64,000 nt of DNA from Teredinibacter purpureus (lineage in GTDB: Bacteria > Pseudomonadota > Gammaproteobacteria > Pseudomonadales > Cellvibrionaceae). Below are positions 31,801 through 39,089 of the stretch, piece after piece. How positions within the stretch are numbered: the first letter of the stretch is position 1; each line of letters begins with the position of its first letter. Below the pieces are notes generated by a model, which worked only from the letters and a program-made list of their open reading frames with translations, did not search any database and was not told the origin of the DNA. The DNA lies in assembly GCF_014217335.1 (NCBI RefSeq), contig NZ_CP060092.1, positions 1,443,501 through 1,507,500 on the forward strand, in the 5' to 3' direction. The position numbers and the translations under genes were made by a program.

Positions 31801-33065
31801 TGAAAGGTCAAGATGATCAGAAGCACCTTTCACTTGATCTAGATTATTTGAAATTTGATTTTCCAGAGCATTCCGCAAGCCTTTCGGTTGAGTCCGATGG
31901 CGCAGGCACAACGCCGGAAATAACGGCTGAAGAAGCCTGGTCGTTGGCAACCGTTGATCTTAGCAAAATCACGTTTCCGGTTAATTTTTCGGTTAAAGAT
32001 CTTCGTTTTTCAAATGAGCCTTATGGGCGTTGGGCGTTCGACCTTAAACCCCTTGCCGATGGAATATCGTTAACAAATATCCAAGCTCTTATACGCGGCG
32101 TGGCGATTGGTGACGTTATACAAACAAAAAAACCAACGCCGAAAACGGCAAGTCAAACCAATCGAAATGTACGTGCCGGGACTAATGTCACACGCGTAAA
32201 CGCTCCAAAATTAAGCCGCCGCCAGACTTTTATCCAATCGGTTAATACTGCGCCGCATGCGGAATTTATTTGGCGTCAATCTGGCGGTGTTAACCATAGC
32301 TATTTTAATGGCACTTTAATGGCGAGCAATGTGGGCACCGTCTTGGAGGCTTGGGGTGTTGAAAAAATATTAGAAAGCCGACAAAGCATCGTAAGTGCAG
32401 AGGTTGCATGGCAAGGCGCACCTGATGAAATCAACTTGGATATTGTCAGCGGCGAAGTTATTTTCGATTTAGAAGACGGTTCGTTTATTCGGGGTAGTAA
32501 TGAAAGTGACAACGGGCTGTTACGGCTCATTGCATTATTTAATTTTGATACACTTGCAAGACGGCTAAAATTAGATTTTAGTGATCTCGCCAAAGAAGGT
32601 TTCGGCTTTGAATCAGTTCATGGCGAATTCGATTTTGAAAATGGGTGGATCTATATCAATGAACCAATGGTCGTCGATTCCACCTCGTCAAAACTGCAAG
32701 TGGCAGGTACATTAGATGTCATCAACGAAAAAATCGATGCAGAGCTTGTCGCAACTTTACCGGTCGCGGGCGATATTACAATAGCCGCAGCGTTGGTAGC
32801 GGGGTTACCGGCTGCGGTTGGTGTCTTCCTGATCAGTAAAATGTTTGAAGAGCAAGTGGATAAAGCCTCCAGTTTAAGTTACGAAATTTCCGGTGAGTGG
32901 GAAGACCCGAAGTTAAAGTTTAGGCAAATATTTGACGACACGGCCGCAACCGCCAAGGGACGAAAAGTGAAGTCGCTAGAGCGAGAAAGGTCAAGAGGGC
33001 CAAATGATCGTCCGCCTGCTGCAGACAATTACAGCACGCCAGAGCCCACACCATTGCCGGAATAG
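28830..33065 (+). CDS. yhdP: YhdP-like AsmA-family envelope protein
   Basis: Large AsmA/TamB-like protein that in E. coli helps move phospholipid to the outer membrane. The 1,411-aa product (E. coli about 1,270) has one N-terminal membrane segment (residues 11-30) followed by a long periplasmic beta-rich domain. The C-terminus contains ATLPVAGDITIAAALVAGLP and YEISGEWEDPKL, typical of the family, then a charged, proline-rich tail. Position between rng and a nitrilase gene is conserved. A coordinated envelope role with MreBCD is plausible but inferred. Confidence 0.92.
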   Translation: MISQRTTQRIARRIWGTLFTLVIALAVFVQLGREAFPLLNDYRDDITAHLGKRLGVNIQVGKLAAAWTGLRPEIELYDVVVTSEQHEPIFKIAQATVQLSLVDSLLQFNLRWRQLAFHQLETTLLQDNLGQWQIKNAPVRKRTETQFTIDDPLDIFLFGRRVEMDGVTFNLEFRTGHSSALSIPSITLENDRNFHRASVSASVLGAEGEERQHLTLIMEGTGDPRDPENFDSSGYLALHQFPMEKVVAAFAGGHWQAQDKHDWAEGHRLDLELWYRGTSQKGMTFRGKIRSDGLPLEVPDSVVLPEQLSADVTGHWHAREGWEMVLQQFALQWPDFSSPPMNIQVSGGVDQKVSLGIDHLEVEPWHQLAQQVGYVQGKAHKVLSALQPAGTLNNLAITMLPAEEGYFRLNAALENVSLKSYRGSPVVENLDGFVSASAFDGTVDIRSQNGFSIGFPRIYAKPQSFERAKARVGWTIDRETKTAYVHSGVIELVDGDQVANGLLHLILPTVRDGREPHMTLAVGMDKGPLSLHKKFVPKVLPSSLRRWLNASIGEGSMTNLGFIYHGSIAKKPKIKASIQLRADIHKAQLTFDPHWPTLNEADGLLTLHNGQLDVRLNHATIQNNRVDDAVVLMRPNPDDEGMMLSITGKLSGRTADAMALLHNSPVRNVLGETLGSWTYGGNIKAGIDLSIPLKAGAKGLRQRVNVDFERASINLQGIDLAIDSVGGRLVYRSDEGLVADKLSGRIWGQPFNASIKSPAVKSLIDGSPTVEVVRDTEIHFSGPVAMSALRQWTHRPELGFMKGTTSIEGVIILPAKDTTEHFLQIEAKSALSGVEFRLPTPFNKSVLETKPFSFNLKLYDGYQRYQFDYAEIARLRLQSGDGIESSGQLSLEAAEKPLQPGFFDVNGKMDLLDLEVWDEVYDRYLSYGKEMFEKNGIDENDANLPIRLDLAVGAVSMGQASINDMHINGLGNTEQWALRIQSEMTSGNVIVKGQDDQKHLSLDLDYLKFDFPEHSASLSVESDGAGTTPEITAEEAWSLATVDLSKITFPVNFSVKDLRFSNEPYGRWAFDLKPLADGISLTNIQALIRGVAIGDVIQTKKPTPKTASQTNRNVRAGTNVTRVNAPKLSRRQTFIQSVNTAPHAEFIWRQSGGVNHSYFNGTLMASNVGTVLEAWGVEKILESRQSIVSAEVAWQGAPDEINLDIVSGEVIFDLEDGSFIRGSNESDNGLLRLIALFNFDTLARRLKLDFSDLAKEGFGFESVHGEFDFENGWIYINEPMVVDSTSSKLQVAGTLDVINEKIDAELVATLPVAGDITIAAALVAGLPAAVGVFLISKMFEEQVDKASSLSYEISGEWEDPKLKFRQIFDDTAATAKGRKVKSLERERSRGPNDRPPAADNYSTPEPTPLPE

Positions 33066-33073
33066 TATTCACT

Positions 33074-33988
33074 ATGAATAATGCCTCGAGTTTACGGGTT
33101 GCGGCTATACAAATGGTGAGCCATGTCCCTCAGTCAGAGGTGAAGTTGCCGCACGCAATAGCGCATAATATTAATACCGTGTCTCGGCTCGTTGCAGAGG
33201 CGGCTACTGCTGGAACACAGTTAATAATCTTACCCGAAAATTGCCTTACGTTTGGTTGTAAAAAAATATTTACGTTAGAAGAGCAGGCGCACTGGCTGAA
33301 TACTATGAGTGTGCTCGCAGCGCGTAATAATCTTTGGTTAATAGCGGGTAGCCTGCCGTTACATTCTTTTGAATATACTGAGGGCGATAGTGTTGCGGCT
33401 ATTCAATGGCGGCAGCCACAGAAAAACGAAAAGCCCTTTGCTGCCAGTGTTGTTTTTAATGGTGCAGGAAAGCTCGTAGGCGTATATCGAAAAATGCATT
33501 TATTCGATGTAAATGTACAGGATAAAACCGGTACTTATCGTGAATCGGATTCCTTTCAGCCCGGTATGCAACCGGAAGTGATCGCAACGCCATGGGGTAT
33601 TATGGGCCTTGCCGTTTGTTACGACTTACGCTTTCCTGAATATTTTCGGCGGCTGCGCGAGCTTGGAGCCGAATTTATCGTGGTGCCCTCAGCATTTACC
33701 TATAGCACTGGCGCGGCGCATTGGGAGATATTGATTCGAGCCAGAGCCATAGAAACGCAGTGTTTTGTCATAGGTGTAAATCAAGGCGGTACACATGACG
33801 AGAAACGGCAGACATGGGGGGATTCTATGATAGTAGACCCGTGGGGCGTTGTCGTAACGCGAGCAGGTAAAGTATTGCCGGTAGACGACTCTCAGCTAGG
33901 CGAATGTATTGTAATAGCCGATATTAGGGTGAACGATGTACAGAGCATAAGGGAGCGTATGCCATTATTGGACCATCGGCGAATATAA
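33074..33988 (+). CDS. Carbon-nitrogen hydrolase (Nit-type amidase)
   Basis: Nitrilase-superfamily amidase of 304 aa. The Glu-Lys-Cys triad is visible: Glu in ILPENCLTF, Lys in YRKMHLFD and Cys in AVCYDLRFPEYFR. The last motif and FVIGVNQGG place it with Nit/NadF-like deaminated-glutathione amidases. It begins 8 nt after yhdP and ends the operon here. In Pseudomonas the next gene is tldD; in this window the cassette region begins instead. Confidence 0.88.
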   Translation: MNNASSLRVAAIQMVSHVPQSEVKLPHAIAHNINTVSRLVAEAATAGTQLIILPENCLTFGCKKIFTLEEQAHWLNTMSVLAARNNLWLIAGSLPLHSFEYTEGDSVAAIQWRQPQKNEKPFAASVVFNGAGKLVGVYRKMHLFDVNVQDKTGTYRESDSFQPGMQPEVIATPWGIMGLAVCYDLRFPEYFRRLRELGAEFIVVPSAFTYSTGAAHWEILIRARAIETQCFVIGVNQGGTHDEKRQTWGDSMIVDPWGVVVTRAGKVLPVDDSQLGECIVIADIRVNDVQSIRERMPLLDHRRI

Positions 33989-34313
33989 TGAGCGTGCGCT
34001 CTTCATTGGTAGCGCATACTTTAATCCGCGCAGCTAAATTAATTAAGAGAGTTAATAAAAAAACGTTAGTGGCGAGCCCTCAACATAACTAACAGTATGA
34101 TCGGTAGACACGCCTAATCCCGTTTCCCCACAATGCCTTTTAAAGATACATAACGGTATCCCCTCTTACTACTACTCAGGAATTGCCTTCCACCGTTTTA
34201 CCTAGCCTCCAGCCTGAGCATGCAGCGACGACACTAAAACGTTTCTAATAAATGTGCAGGGTAAATCTCTCGGGGTTAATTGACAGGTAGAGTATGGAAA
34301 GCTTCCTGTGGAA

Positions 34314-34335
34314 AAATAATCGGACACCCATGTTA
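34314..34335 (+). repeat. GGACACCC-core repeat, copy R1
   Basis: AATAATCGGACACCCATG with one more A before it and TTA after. The same 22-mer recurs exactly at 45807-45828 and with two changes at 45741-45762, i.e. at both outer edges of the cassette region. The GGACACCC core also forms the ends of the two transposase elements in this window. Confidence 0.75.
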
Positions 34336-34492
34336 ACGCCGAGTTAAAACTAAGACGCCTAATAAAAGAACATAACGGGCAATGGGGTCGCAGTCAAAAA
34401 GTGTGGTATTTACCACATAAGGTGGTGCGTAAACTTGGTTTAGAGCGCAAAGTGGTATTAGACTTAAACGCGCCCTCAATTCACGAACTTTG
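34328..34492 (+). pseudogene. Remnant of a small unidentified ORF
   Basis: Frame 34328-34492 is open for about 54 codons to a TGA and reads protein-like (NGQWGRSQKVWYLPHKVV, then RKLGLERKVVLDL), but no start codon fits and the reading begins inside repeat R1. It recalls short proteins of a GGxW...KVWxLP...LGL..R(V/I)V pattern seen near mobile elements, from memory only. Most likely a gene whose 5' end was removed when the repeat or its parent element arrived. Confidence 0.35.
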
Positions 34493-34613
34493 ACGTCGTA
34501 CTGACATATATCCACGCTGTATAAATACTATTGCTATATGCCTAGATTTAGGTATATAAGTATAAGTGTTGTGGAAATGCGTCTTAACGACGTTGAATAA
34601 ACTGTTAAGTGGC

Positions 34614-34937
34614 ATGAGCATCGAAGAGATTAAAACTGAAAATATAAATGCTATCGTGGAAGTTGGCCTTCATGAATCTTGCATGAGAGATCGTGACGGC
34701 TACTATTCTGGTGTTCGGCCAAATCATTGGATGCCTGGACGTGACTATTGCTTTATGGGTCAGCTGGACTTCATTAATACTGATCTTTTAAAACCAGGAG
34801 ATACTTGCAGAGCAAATGGAAGATTTATAATTGCATCACAGGATGTTCCCGAATTTAAGCCTGGTTATTGTTGGCATATTTGTGAGGCAAACAAAATAAT
34901 GGGCTATGGTAGGGTCGTTGAAATCACAGGCACTTAA
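34614..34937 (+). CDS. Cassette 1: EF-Tu domain III-like protein
   Basis: The 107-aa product (ATG 34614, 10 nt after the cassette start) is not a recognised named protein. Its layout resembles the third beta-barrel domain of EF-Tu: YYSGVRPNHWMPGRDYCF, then LLKPGDTC, and a C-terminal HICEANKIMGYGRVVEI that parallels the REGGRTVGAGVV end of EF-Tu. There is no GTPase part. The frame is open upstream to 34566 but that part precedes the cassette boundary. The stop lies in the R'' box of its attC. A role as decoy or partner of the translation machinery is speculation. Confidence 0.75.
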   Translation: MSIEEIKTENINAIVEVGLHESCMRDRDGYYSGVRPNHWMPGRDYCFMGQLDFINTDLLKPGDTCRANGRFIIASQDVPEFKPGYCWHICEANKIMGYGRVVEITGT

Positions 34938-35063
34938 CAAAGCAAATCAGCATCAGTCGCTGCGCTCCTTGGACAGCCTTGCCGTCGCTTTTTTTATGCA
35001 TGGCTTCGCCATTTTCGCACAAAAAAATCAACAACAAGTCTGCCGCTGTTTGCGGCGTTATGA
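34932..35063 (+). other. attC site of cassette 1
   Basis: 132 nt from ACTTAAC to GTTATGA. ACTTAAC is the reverse complement of GTTAAGT at 34604-34610. Apical arm around GCATGGCTTCGCCAT; outer arms CAGCCTTG / CAACAAGTCTG and GCCGC/GCGGC. About 90% identical to the attC at 39448. Confidence 0.92.
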
Positions 35064-35080
35064 GGCTACAAGGAGTTAGA

Positions 35081-35425
35081 GTGAAATATATTATATTATT
35101 TTTTATATTGTTTTCATTGCCTGCTCTTTCAGATGAAATTTGCAAGAGTATTGATTCTAAAATAGAGCCAGATTTTCGTTGGCAGGAATCCGATTTCACT
35201 AAAGTGGCATCACAAAAAGCCATAGCCGAGTTGTCTGAAGCAATTGAAAAGAACGAAATTATGGCCACCTTTCAACTACCAAATAACCTGTCTCTAATCG
35301 AAGGCTATATCTTAAAGCAAGAAGCTATTCGCGCATTGAGTGGAGATGCTGTACATGAAGGTTTGGTTGAGTACTATGTTACTAATTTTTGTGAGTTCCT
35401 AGCTCGCACTCCGATATATGATTAA
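35081..35425 (+). CDS. Cassette 2: small secreted protein
   Basis: Unrecognised 114-aa protein with a signal peptide (YIILFFILFSLPALS, cleavage before DEICK) and two Cys in the mature part. The GTG at 35081 is chosen because AGGAG lies 5 nt upstream; longer readings would run back through the attC of cassette 1. The C-terminus (EGLVEYYVTNFCEFLA) faintly resembles that of cassette 4, so the two may be distant relatives. Probably periplasmic. Confidence 0.78.
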   Translation: MKYIILFFILFSLPALSDEICKSIDSKIEPDFRWQESDFTKVASQKAIAELSEAIEKNEIMATFQLPNNLSLIEGYILKQEAIRALSGDAVHEGLVEYYVTNFCEFLARTPIYD

Positions 35426-35427
35426 GC

Positions 35428-35506
35428 TCATAACAAGGCCATTAAAAATCGCGCTTTCAGCGCTGGACTCGCAACAAGTTGCTCGCCTTTTATGGCGGCG
35501 TTAGAA
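35428..35506 (+). other. attC site of cassette 2
   Basis: 79 nt from TCATAAC to GTTAGAA; TCATAAC complements GTTATGA at the cassette start (35057). Arms GGCCAT / ATGGCGGCG and a central AGCGCTGGAC region. Confidence 0.88.
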
Positions 35507-35521
35507 TTCTAGGGAGAGTTC

Positions 35522-35911
35522 GTGAAATATTTCGTGTTTTTTTTATTTTCTATTTCAGTAAGTGCTTTTTCTTGTGAAATGGAAATTTCTATTGAGACTG
35601 AATGGCAGTATGGGAAAAAGCCTACCGCTTCAGATGTAGGTTACCTCCTGATTAAGGCACCTATCAAATACAATGGTTGGAGCCTTGGAGGGTTACAGCT
35701 TAATAAAGGCGATATCAGGCTTCCCATAAAAGAGTATTTATCTGAAAAAGAATTTCCCGGTTTAGCGGTTTATGACATTGCTGTTACAACTGCTTTTATT
35801 GAGGGGGCCAAATTCTCTGTGCACTACACTCCAGATCCTGTCGTAGATGAAAAAGGTGTGGTTTCAGGAATGCTTTGTTTGCATGTTCAGGATGTAACGA
35901 TTGAATTCTAA
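35522..35911 (+). CDS. Cassette 3: small secreted protein
   Basis: Unrecognised 129-aa protein. A signal peptide is clear (YFVFFLFSISVSAFS, then CEMEIS). The mature part is probably beta-rich and contains GWSLGGLQLNKGDIRLP and CLHVQDVTIEF; two Cys could form a disulfide. GTG start with AGGGAGAG upstream. The stop TAA overlaps the R'' box of its attC. Confidence 0.75.
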   Translation: MKYFVFFLFSISVSAFSCEMEISIETEWQYGKKPTASDVGYLLIKAPIKYNGWSLGGLQLNKGDIRLPIKEYLSEKEFPGLAVYDIAVTTAFIEGAKFSVHYTPDPVVDEKGVVSGMLCLHVQDVTIEF

Positions 35912-36027
35912 CAAACCAATTAACGCCCGCCAGCAAGCTGGCTGGACCTCCACTGCGTGGCTTGCTTATGTGCTTTAATAGCACAACGCAATCCACTCCG
36001 TTCCGGCCCGTTATTGGGGCGTTAGCT
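35906..36027 (+). other. attC site of cassette 3
   Basis: 122 nt from TTCTAAC to GTTAGCT; TTCTAAC complements GTTAGAA at 35500. Apical arm around GTGCTTTAATAGCAC; longer imperfect arms surround it. Confidence 0.88.
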
Positions 36028-36040
36028 GTAAGGCATAGAA

Positions 36041-36463
36041 ATGAAGAGTATCGCTATATTATTTGTATTGTTATTTTCATGCTCGTCTTTAGCTGAAGAT
36101 TTACGGGTTTGCCCAAAGCAGGAGCCATTCCCTGCACACTCGGAAAAGCCTGAACTCTCCGAAGATGATTATGAGTACGAGAAGCATATTTATGAGCTTA
36201 AGTATGACGAAATTAATGATATCTCATATAAAAAATACCAAGCAGCATTTGAGTATCTAGAAAATGACTTGCCTAGACAATTAAAGGTTTATGGTGATTT
36301 CACTAATTCATCTGAGTTGTCAGGAAACTTCCGTTACCATACTTCAGCGATTAATGCCTATACGCTTAGGAAGCGAGCACTTGTGGAATTCTACCAATAC
36401 GGTAAGGGTGAAAAGATCAATGAATTTTGTAAGTATCTATCAACACTGGAGTATCACCCATAA
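36041..36463 (+). CDS. Cassette 4: small secreted acidic protein
   Basis: Unrecognised 140-aa protein with a signal peptide (SIAILFVLLFSCSSLA, then EDLRVC). The mature part is acidic and mostly helical, rich in Tyr, Glu and Lys (DDYEYEKHIYELKYDEIND), ending NEFCKYLSTLEYHP. Two Cys remain after processing. TAAGG lies 9 nt before the ATG. It shares a weak C-terminal pattern with cassette 2. Confidence 0.78.
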   Translation: MKSIAILFVLLFSCSSLAEDLRVCPKQEPFPAHSEKPELSEDDYEYEKHIYELKYDEINDISYKKYQAAFEYLENDLPRQLKVYGDFTNSSELSGNFRYHTSAINAYTLRKRALVEFYQYGKGEKINEFCKYLSTLEYHP

Positions 36464-36467
36464 ATAC

Positions 36468-36581
36468 AGCTAACAAGGCGTGCCAGCTGACATTTTGGTC
36501 GGCGCTTCGTTTTGTGTATGGCTACGCCATTTTACACAAAACTACACACCAACCAAAATGCAGCTGCACTTGGCGTTACAG
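36468..36581 (+). other. attC site of cassette 4
   Basis: 114 nt from AGCTAAC to GTTACAG; AGCTAAC complements GTTAGCT at 36021. Long arms CATTTTGGT / ACCAAAATG and GTTTTGTGTATGGC / GCCATTTTACACAAAAC around TAC. Same length as the sites at 37206 and 38963. Confidence 0.93.
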
Positions 36582-36929
36582 GCTGTTTCAATTTAATTTG
36601 TAATGGTTTTAAAAACTCTGCCACTAGCAGAGAAATAGCATCAAGGAATGTGCTGGGTTTCTATCCCTTCAGTTCGTTCCGGTGCCACTAAATAATAAGC
36701 AGTATCGGCAGCCAAACCCGTTCAATGTAAGCTGCCAATAAGTGAGTGCAAGGAATCTTCAAATTCGGTATTCTTGCCCTTTGATAATTAACCAACGGCT
36801 TCGCATAGTGCTTCGTAGCAGGTAATCATGCAGCTGTTGTAACAAGTAAATCAATTTGACCTACGTAAACTGTCGTCTTTTTTGCGGGGCAAAAAAACCG
36901 CCAATTTACTGCGGCAAATTATTTAGGCG
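36576..36929 (+). other. Cassette 5: ORF-less cassette
   Basis: A 354-bp cassette with proper boundaries but no ORF longer than about 15 codons from ATG on the plus strand, and nothing convincing on the minus strand. It might carry a promoter, a small RNA or a decayed gene; I cannot tell which. Its R'' box (TTGTAAC) has one mismatch to its start (GTTACAG), the only imperfect pair in the array. Confidence 0.7.
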
Positions 36930-36935
36930 TTATGT
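36837..36935 (+). other. attC site of cassette 5
   Basis: 99 nt from TTGTAAC to GTTATGT. Arms AATTTGAC / GCCAATTT-like and an apical TTTTTTGCGGGGCAAAAAAA hairpin. Confidence 0.85.
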
Positions 36936-36947
36936 GGAATATGTCGT

Positions 36948-37190
36948 ATGAAGGAAAAATATCTTGTTTATCATGATTACGGAAAAGGATCGGTTTGGTT
37001 CTACTTATATTCAGGGTCGATAGAGGATATAGAAAAAATATACCCCGAGTTAAAGCTTGCAAAGGAAGAGCCTATTTGGTTTACCGATGAAATTAGAAAA
37101 AACTTAGAGGAAAAACTAACTTGTGATATTGACGACAGTTCCCATGAGATGTTGCAAGCATTACTAAAAGACCGTGTTATAAATGGGTAA
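36948..37190 (+). CDS. Cassette 6: small acidic protein
   Basis: Unrecognised 80-aa soluble protein, no signal peptide or membrane segment. The N-terminus (YLVYHDYGKGSVWFYLYS, then IEDIEKIYPELKL) matches a pattern I remember from uncharacterised short bacterial proteins of the YDYG...W...EI...P.L type. The ATG at 36948 lies 19 nt inside the cassette with no clear ribosome site. Confidence 0.7.
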   Translation: MKEKYLVYHDYGKGSVWFYLYSGSIEDIEKIYPELKLAKEEPIWFTDEIRKNLEEKLTCDIDDSSHEMLQALLKDRVING

Positions 37191-37205
37191 TGAACTTTCA
37201 AAATC

Positions 37206-37319
37206 ACATAACAAGTTTGTCCATTTGACGTTTTGGTCTACGCTCCGTTTTGGGGTGGCTATGCCACTTTACCCCAAAACTCCACTACAACCAAAAAGCA
37301 AATGACAAAGGCGTTACAT
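37206..37319 (+). other. attC site of cassette 6
   Basis: 114 nt from ACATAAC to GTTACAT; ACATAAC complements GTTATGT at 36929. Arms TTTGGT / ACCAAA and GTTTTGGGGTGGC / GCCACTTTACCCCAAAAC. Confidence 0.93.
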
Positions 37320-37325
37320 TTCGGA

Positions 37326-37844
37326 ATGCGCATGGAACTAGAGATTGAATATGAGCTGTCTGACTGGAAGGATTTTCAATCCTTTTTGGAAACAGCGATT
37401 TGTAAAGAGTCTAAACAGTGGTGGGAAAGCATGTGGATCAACCTAATCATCTGGTTTGTGGTTGCCTTTGTGTTCTTCGCCTTTTTTCAAAGTAATGTAG
37501 ATTTTAGCTGGCCTACTGCCGGAATTGTATCTTTTGGATTGTTACTCTGTTTTGCATTAATGCTATTAAGTGGAGTAAAGGCTAAGCGCGCTTGTCAGCC
37601 TAGTGAGGGTGGTGCGTTCTTGAGTAAGCACAAATTTGTAATTAGTGATGATGGGATCATAACTATTGGATCTGCTTATGAAGCGAATCATAAATGGAGT
37701 ATGGTCAGGCGCGTTGAAAATACGGAAAAGGCAATTTACCTCTTCATAGATAGTATAAATGCTCTAGTTTTTCCCTTGTCAAAAATCTCTAATCCAGAGG
37801 GCTTAATGGCATTAATAAATAAAAATGTAACAAAGCAATCTTAG
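37326..37844 (+). CDS. Cassette 7: YcxB-like membrane protein
   Basis: 172-aa protein from ATG 37326 (37332 also possible). Two membrane segments lie at about 41-58 and 67-86. The C-terminal soluble part (KHKFVISDDGIITIGSA, HKWSMVRRV, then FIDSINALVFPLSKI) fits the YcxB-like C-terminal domain, whose function is unknown. Longer upstream readings run through the preceding attC and are not real. The stop lies 17 nt inside its own attC, so the last six codons are attC sequence. Confidence 0.78.
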   Translation: MRMELEIEYELSDWKDFQSFLETAICKESKQWWESMWINLIIWFVVAFVFFAFFQSNVDFSWPTAGIVSFGLLLCFALMLLSGVKAKRACQPSEGGAFLSKHKFVISDDGIITIGSAYEANHKWSMVRRVENTEKAIYLFIDSINALVFPLSKISNPEGLMALINKNVTKQS

Positions 37845-37891
37845 GGACAACCTACGCGTTGCTTCGGTTGCCCCAAATTGCGGCGTTACAA
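37825..37891 (+). other. attC site of cassette 7
   Basis: Short site of 67 nt from ATGTAAC to GTTACAA; ATGTAAC complements GTTACAT at 37313. Arms AGCAAT / ATTGCGG and GGGACAACC / GGTTGCCCC. Confidence 0.9.
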
Positions 37892-37897
37892 GGCAAA

Positions 37898-38341
37898 ATG
37901 AATCGAGCATCGTTGTATCCAATCAGTGGGTTTTTAATAGCCCCGCCTATAGGTGCACTAATATGGGTTGTGCTATATGGCGGTATTGGTGAAATTTTTG
38001 GTGGGATATCTGCTTGGGCAGTTATTGTAAGTTGGGTTATTTCCGCAATTGTTGGTATACCTATATATTTACTTCTTAAAGCTAAAGGTTGTATTAACTT
38101 TCGTTCTTTAACTTTAGGCGGTGCATTAATTTCAGCCGCTCCTTGGCTACTATTTAGTTTTCCGGGCGGCACGACTCGTAGTGTTGTGGGGCAAACAATA
38201 ATCATTGAAAATGGCAGCTACACTACAGCAGGCCTTTTGTACCAATTAAAGTTTCTGCTGGGTTTTGGCTTTTGTGGTGCAGTTTCAGGCTTAGTCTTTT
38301 GGCTCATAGTACGGCAGCTTGTAACAAGGCCATCAAATTGA
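37898..38341 (+). CDS. Cassette 8: four-segment membrane protein
   Basis: Unrecognised 147-aa hydrophobic protein from ATG 37898, with about four membrane segments (residues 8-28, 36-60, 70-90, 115-138). The start is 13 nt after the cassette boundary. An upstream in-frame reading from 37859 lies in the previous attC and is rejected. The C-terminal residues and stop are inside the R'' arm of its attC. Confidence 0.7.
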   Translation: MNRASLYPISGFLIAPPIGALIWVVLYGGIGEIFGGISAWAVIVSWVISAIVGIPIYLLLKAKGCINFRSLTLGGALISAAPWLLFSFPGGTTRSVVGQTIIIENGSYTTAGLLYQLKFLLGFGFCGAVSGLVFWLIVRQLVTRPSN

Positions 38342-38429
38342 CGGCTTTTCCGTCGCTTTTTTTGTGGCTTAACGCTACGCTGCCACAAAACAATCAACTA
38401 CAAAGCCGCAATTTATGGCGGCGTTAGGT
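38319..38429 (+). other. attC site of cassette 8
   Basis: 111 nt from TTGTAAC to GTTAGGT; TTGTAAC complements GTTACAA at 37885. Apical arm TTTGTGGC / GCCACAAA; outer arms GACGGCTTTT / CAAAGCCGC. Confidence 0.92.
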
Positions 38430-38434
38430 TCAAC

Positions 38435-38968
38435 ATGAATAAAATCGTACTAATTTTTCTTGTTCTCTCTGTCTGTTCTTATGCAGACGAACCACCAGAT
38501 TGGGAAGAGTTTATTGTTCAGTCTGAAAATAAGAAATGGAGTGCGGTAGTTCTCCGGCAAGGAGAGTCAAAAGAACCGTGGGAAGATAATTGGGTTCTAA
38601 ACGTATACGAAGGCTTTTACGTCTCAAGCCCTGCTCCGAATATACTTCCTACTTGGTCTAGCTCGTATAATCCAAGTGGGTATTCTGGAGGGTATCTGTC
38701 AAACGATGGTTCTGCTTTTTCATATGTGGAATTTTGGTACTACCCGAACCATCCGGTGGTGCAGATTTATAGGCAAGAATGTAACATTCAAAAGAATGGT
38801 TCGTACTTTAAAGTTGGGAGTAAGCTACAGCAAACTGCATCTCATCAGCTTTGGTTAAAAGAAGGTGGTAATGTAAAGTACTATACCACCGAGGGAAAAT
38901 TGTTTTTACAGCTTGAAACTGTGAAGGGGTTACGTAGAGTAAAGGCAGTTTGCAATGAAAAAACCTAA
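38435..38968 (+). CDS. Cassette 9: secreted protein
   Basis: Unrecognised 177-aa protein with a signal peptide (KIVLIFLVLSVCSYA, then DEPPDW). The mature part is beta-rich and aromatic (WSAVVLRQGE, GYSGGYLSNDGSAFSYVEFW, EGKLFLQLETVKGL), with two Cys (in RQECN and VCNE) that may pair. The cassette core GTTAGG lies 9 nt before the ATG and may serve as ribosome site. The stop overlaps the R'' box of its attC. Confidence 0.78.
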   Translation: MNKIVLIFLVLSVCSYADEPPDWEEFIVQSENKKWSAVVLRQGESKEPWEDNWVLNVYEGFYVSSPAPNILPTWSSSYNPSGYSGGYLSNDGSAFSYVEFWYYPNHPVVQIYRQECNIQKNGSYFKVGSKLQQTASHQLWLKEGGNVKYYTTEGKLFLQLETVKGLRRVKAVCNEKT

Positions 38969-39076
38969 CAAATTTGTCAACAGGACATTTTTTGCTACGC
39001 TCCGTTTTGCGGTGGCTTCGCCACTTTACCGCAAAACTACACTACACAAAAAATGCCCGTTACAAAAGCGTTAGAA
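38963..39076 (+). other. attC site of cassette 9
   Basis: 114 nt from ACCTAAC to GTTAGAA; ACCTAAC complements GTTAGGT at 38423. Arms GTTTTGCGGTGGC / GCCACTTTACCGCAAAAC around TTC. Confidence 0.93.
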
Positions 39077-39089
39077 ATCACAGGATTGT

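Larger units (their letters stand above)
33989..34603. other. Left junction of the cassette region, no intact gene
   Basis: This 615-bp stretch separates the nitrilase gene from the first cassette. It holds a GGACACCC-type repeat (34314-34335) and a short coding remnant (34328-34492). Bases 33989-34313 show no gene or terminator I can support. No integron integrase is present on either strand. The final part before 34604, with GTTGAAT at 34592, could be a relic of an attI or attC, but this is weak. Confidence 0.5.

Noticed and set aside
34592..34598. GTTGAAT as the first recombination point of the array
   Set aside because: It fits GTTRRRY, but GTTAAGT at 34604 is the exact partner of the first cassette's R'' box and is the better boundary.
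34979..35080. Longer start for the cassette 2 gene at 34979
   Set aside because: It would translate the attC of cassette 1. The GTG at 35081 has a ribosome site and gives a clean signal peptide.
37233..37325. Longer start for the cassette 7 gene at 37233
   Set aside because: The extra residues are attC sequence; ATG 37326 lies just inside the cassette.
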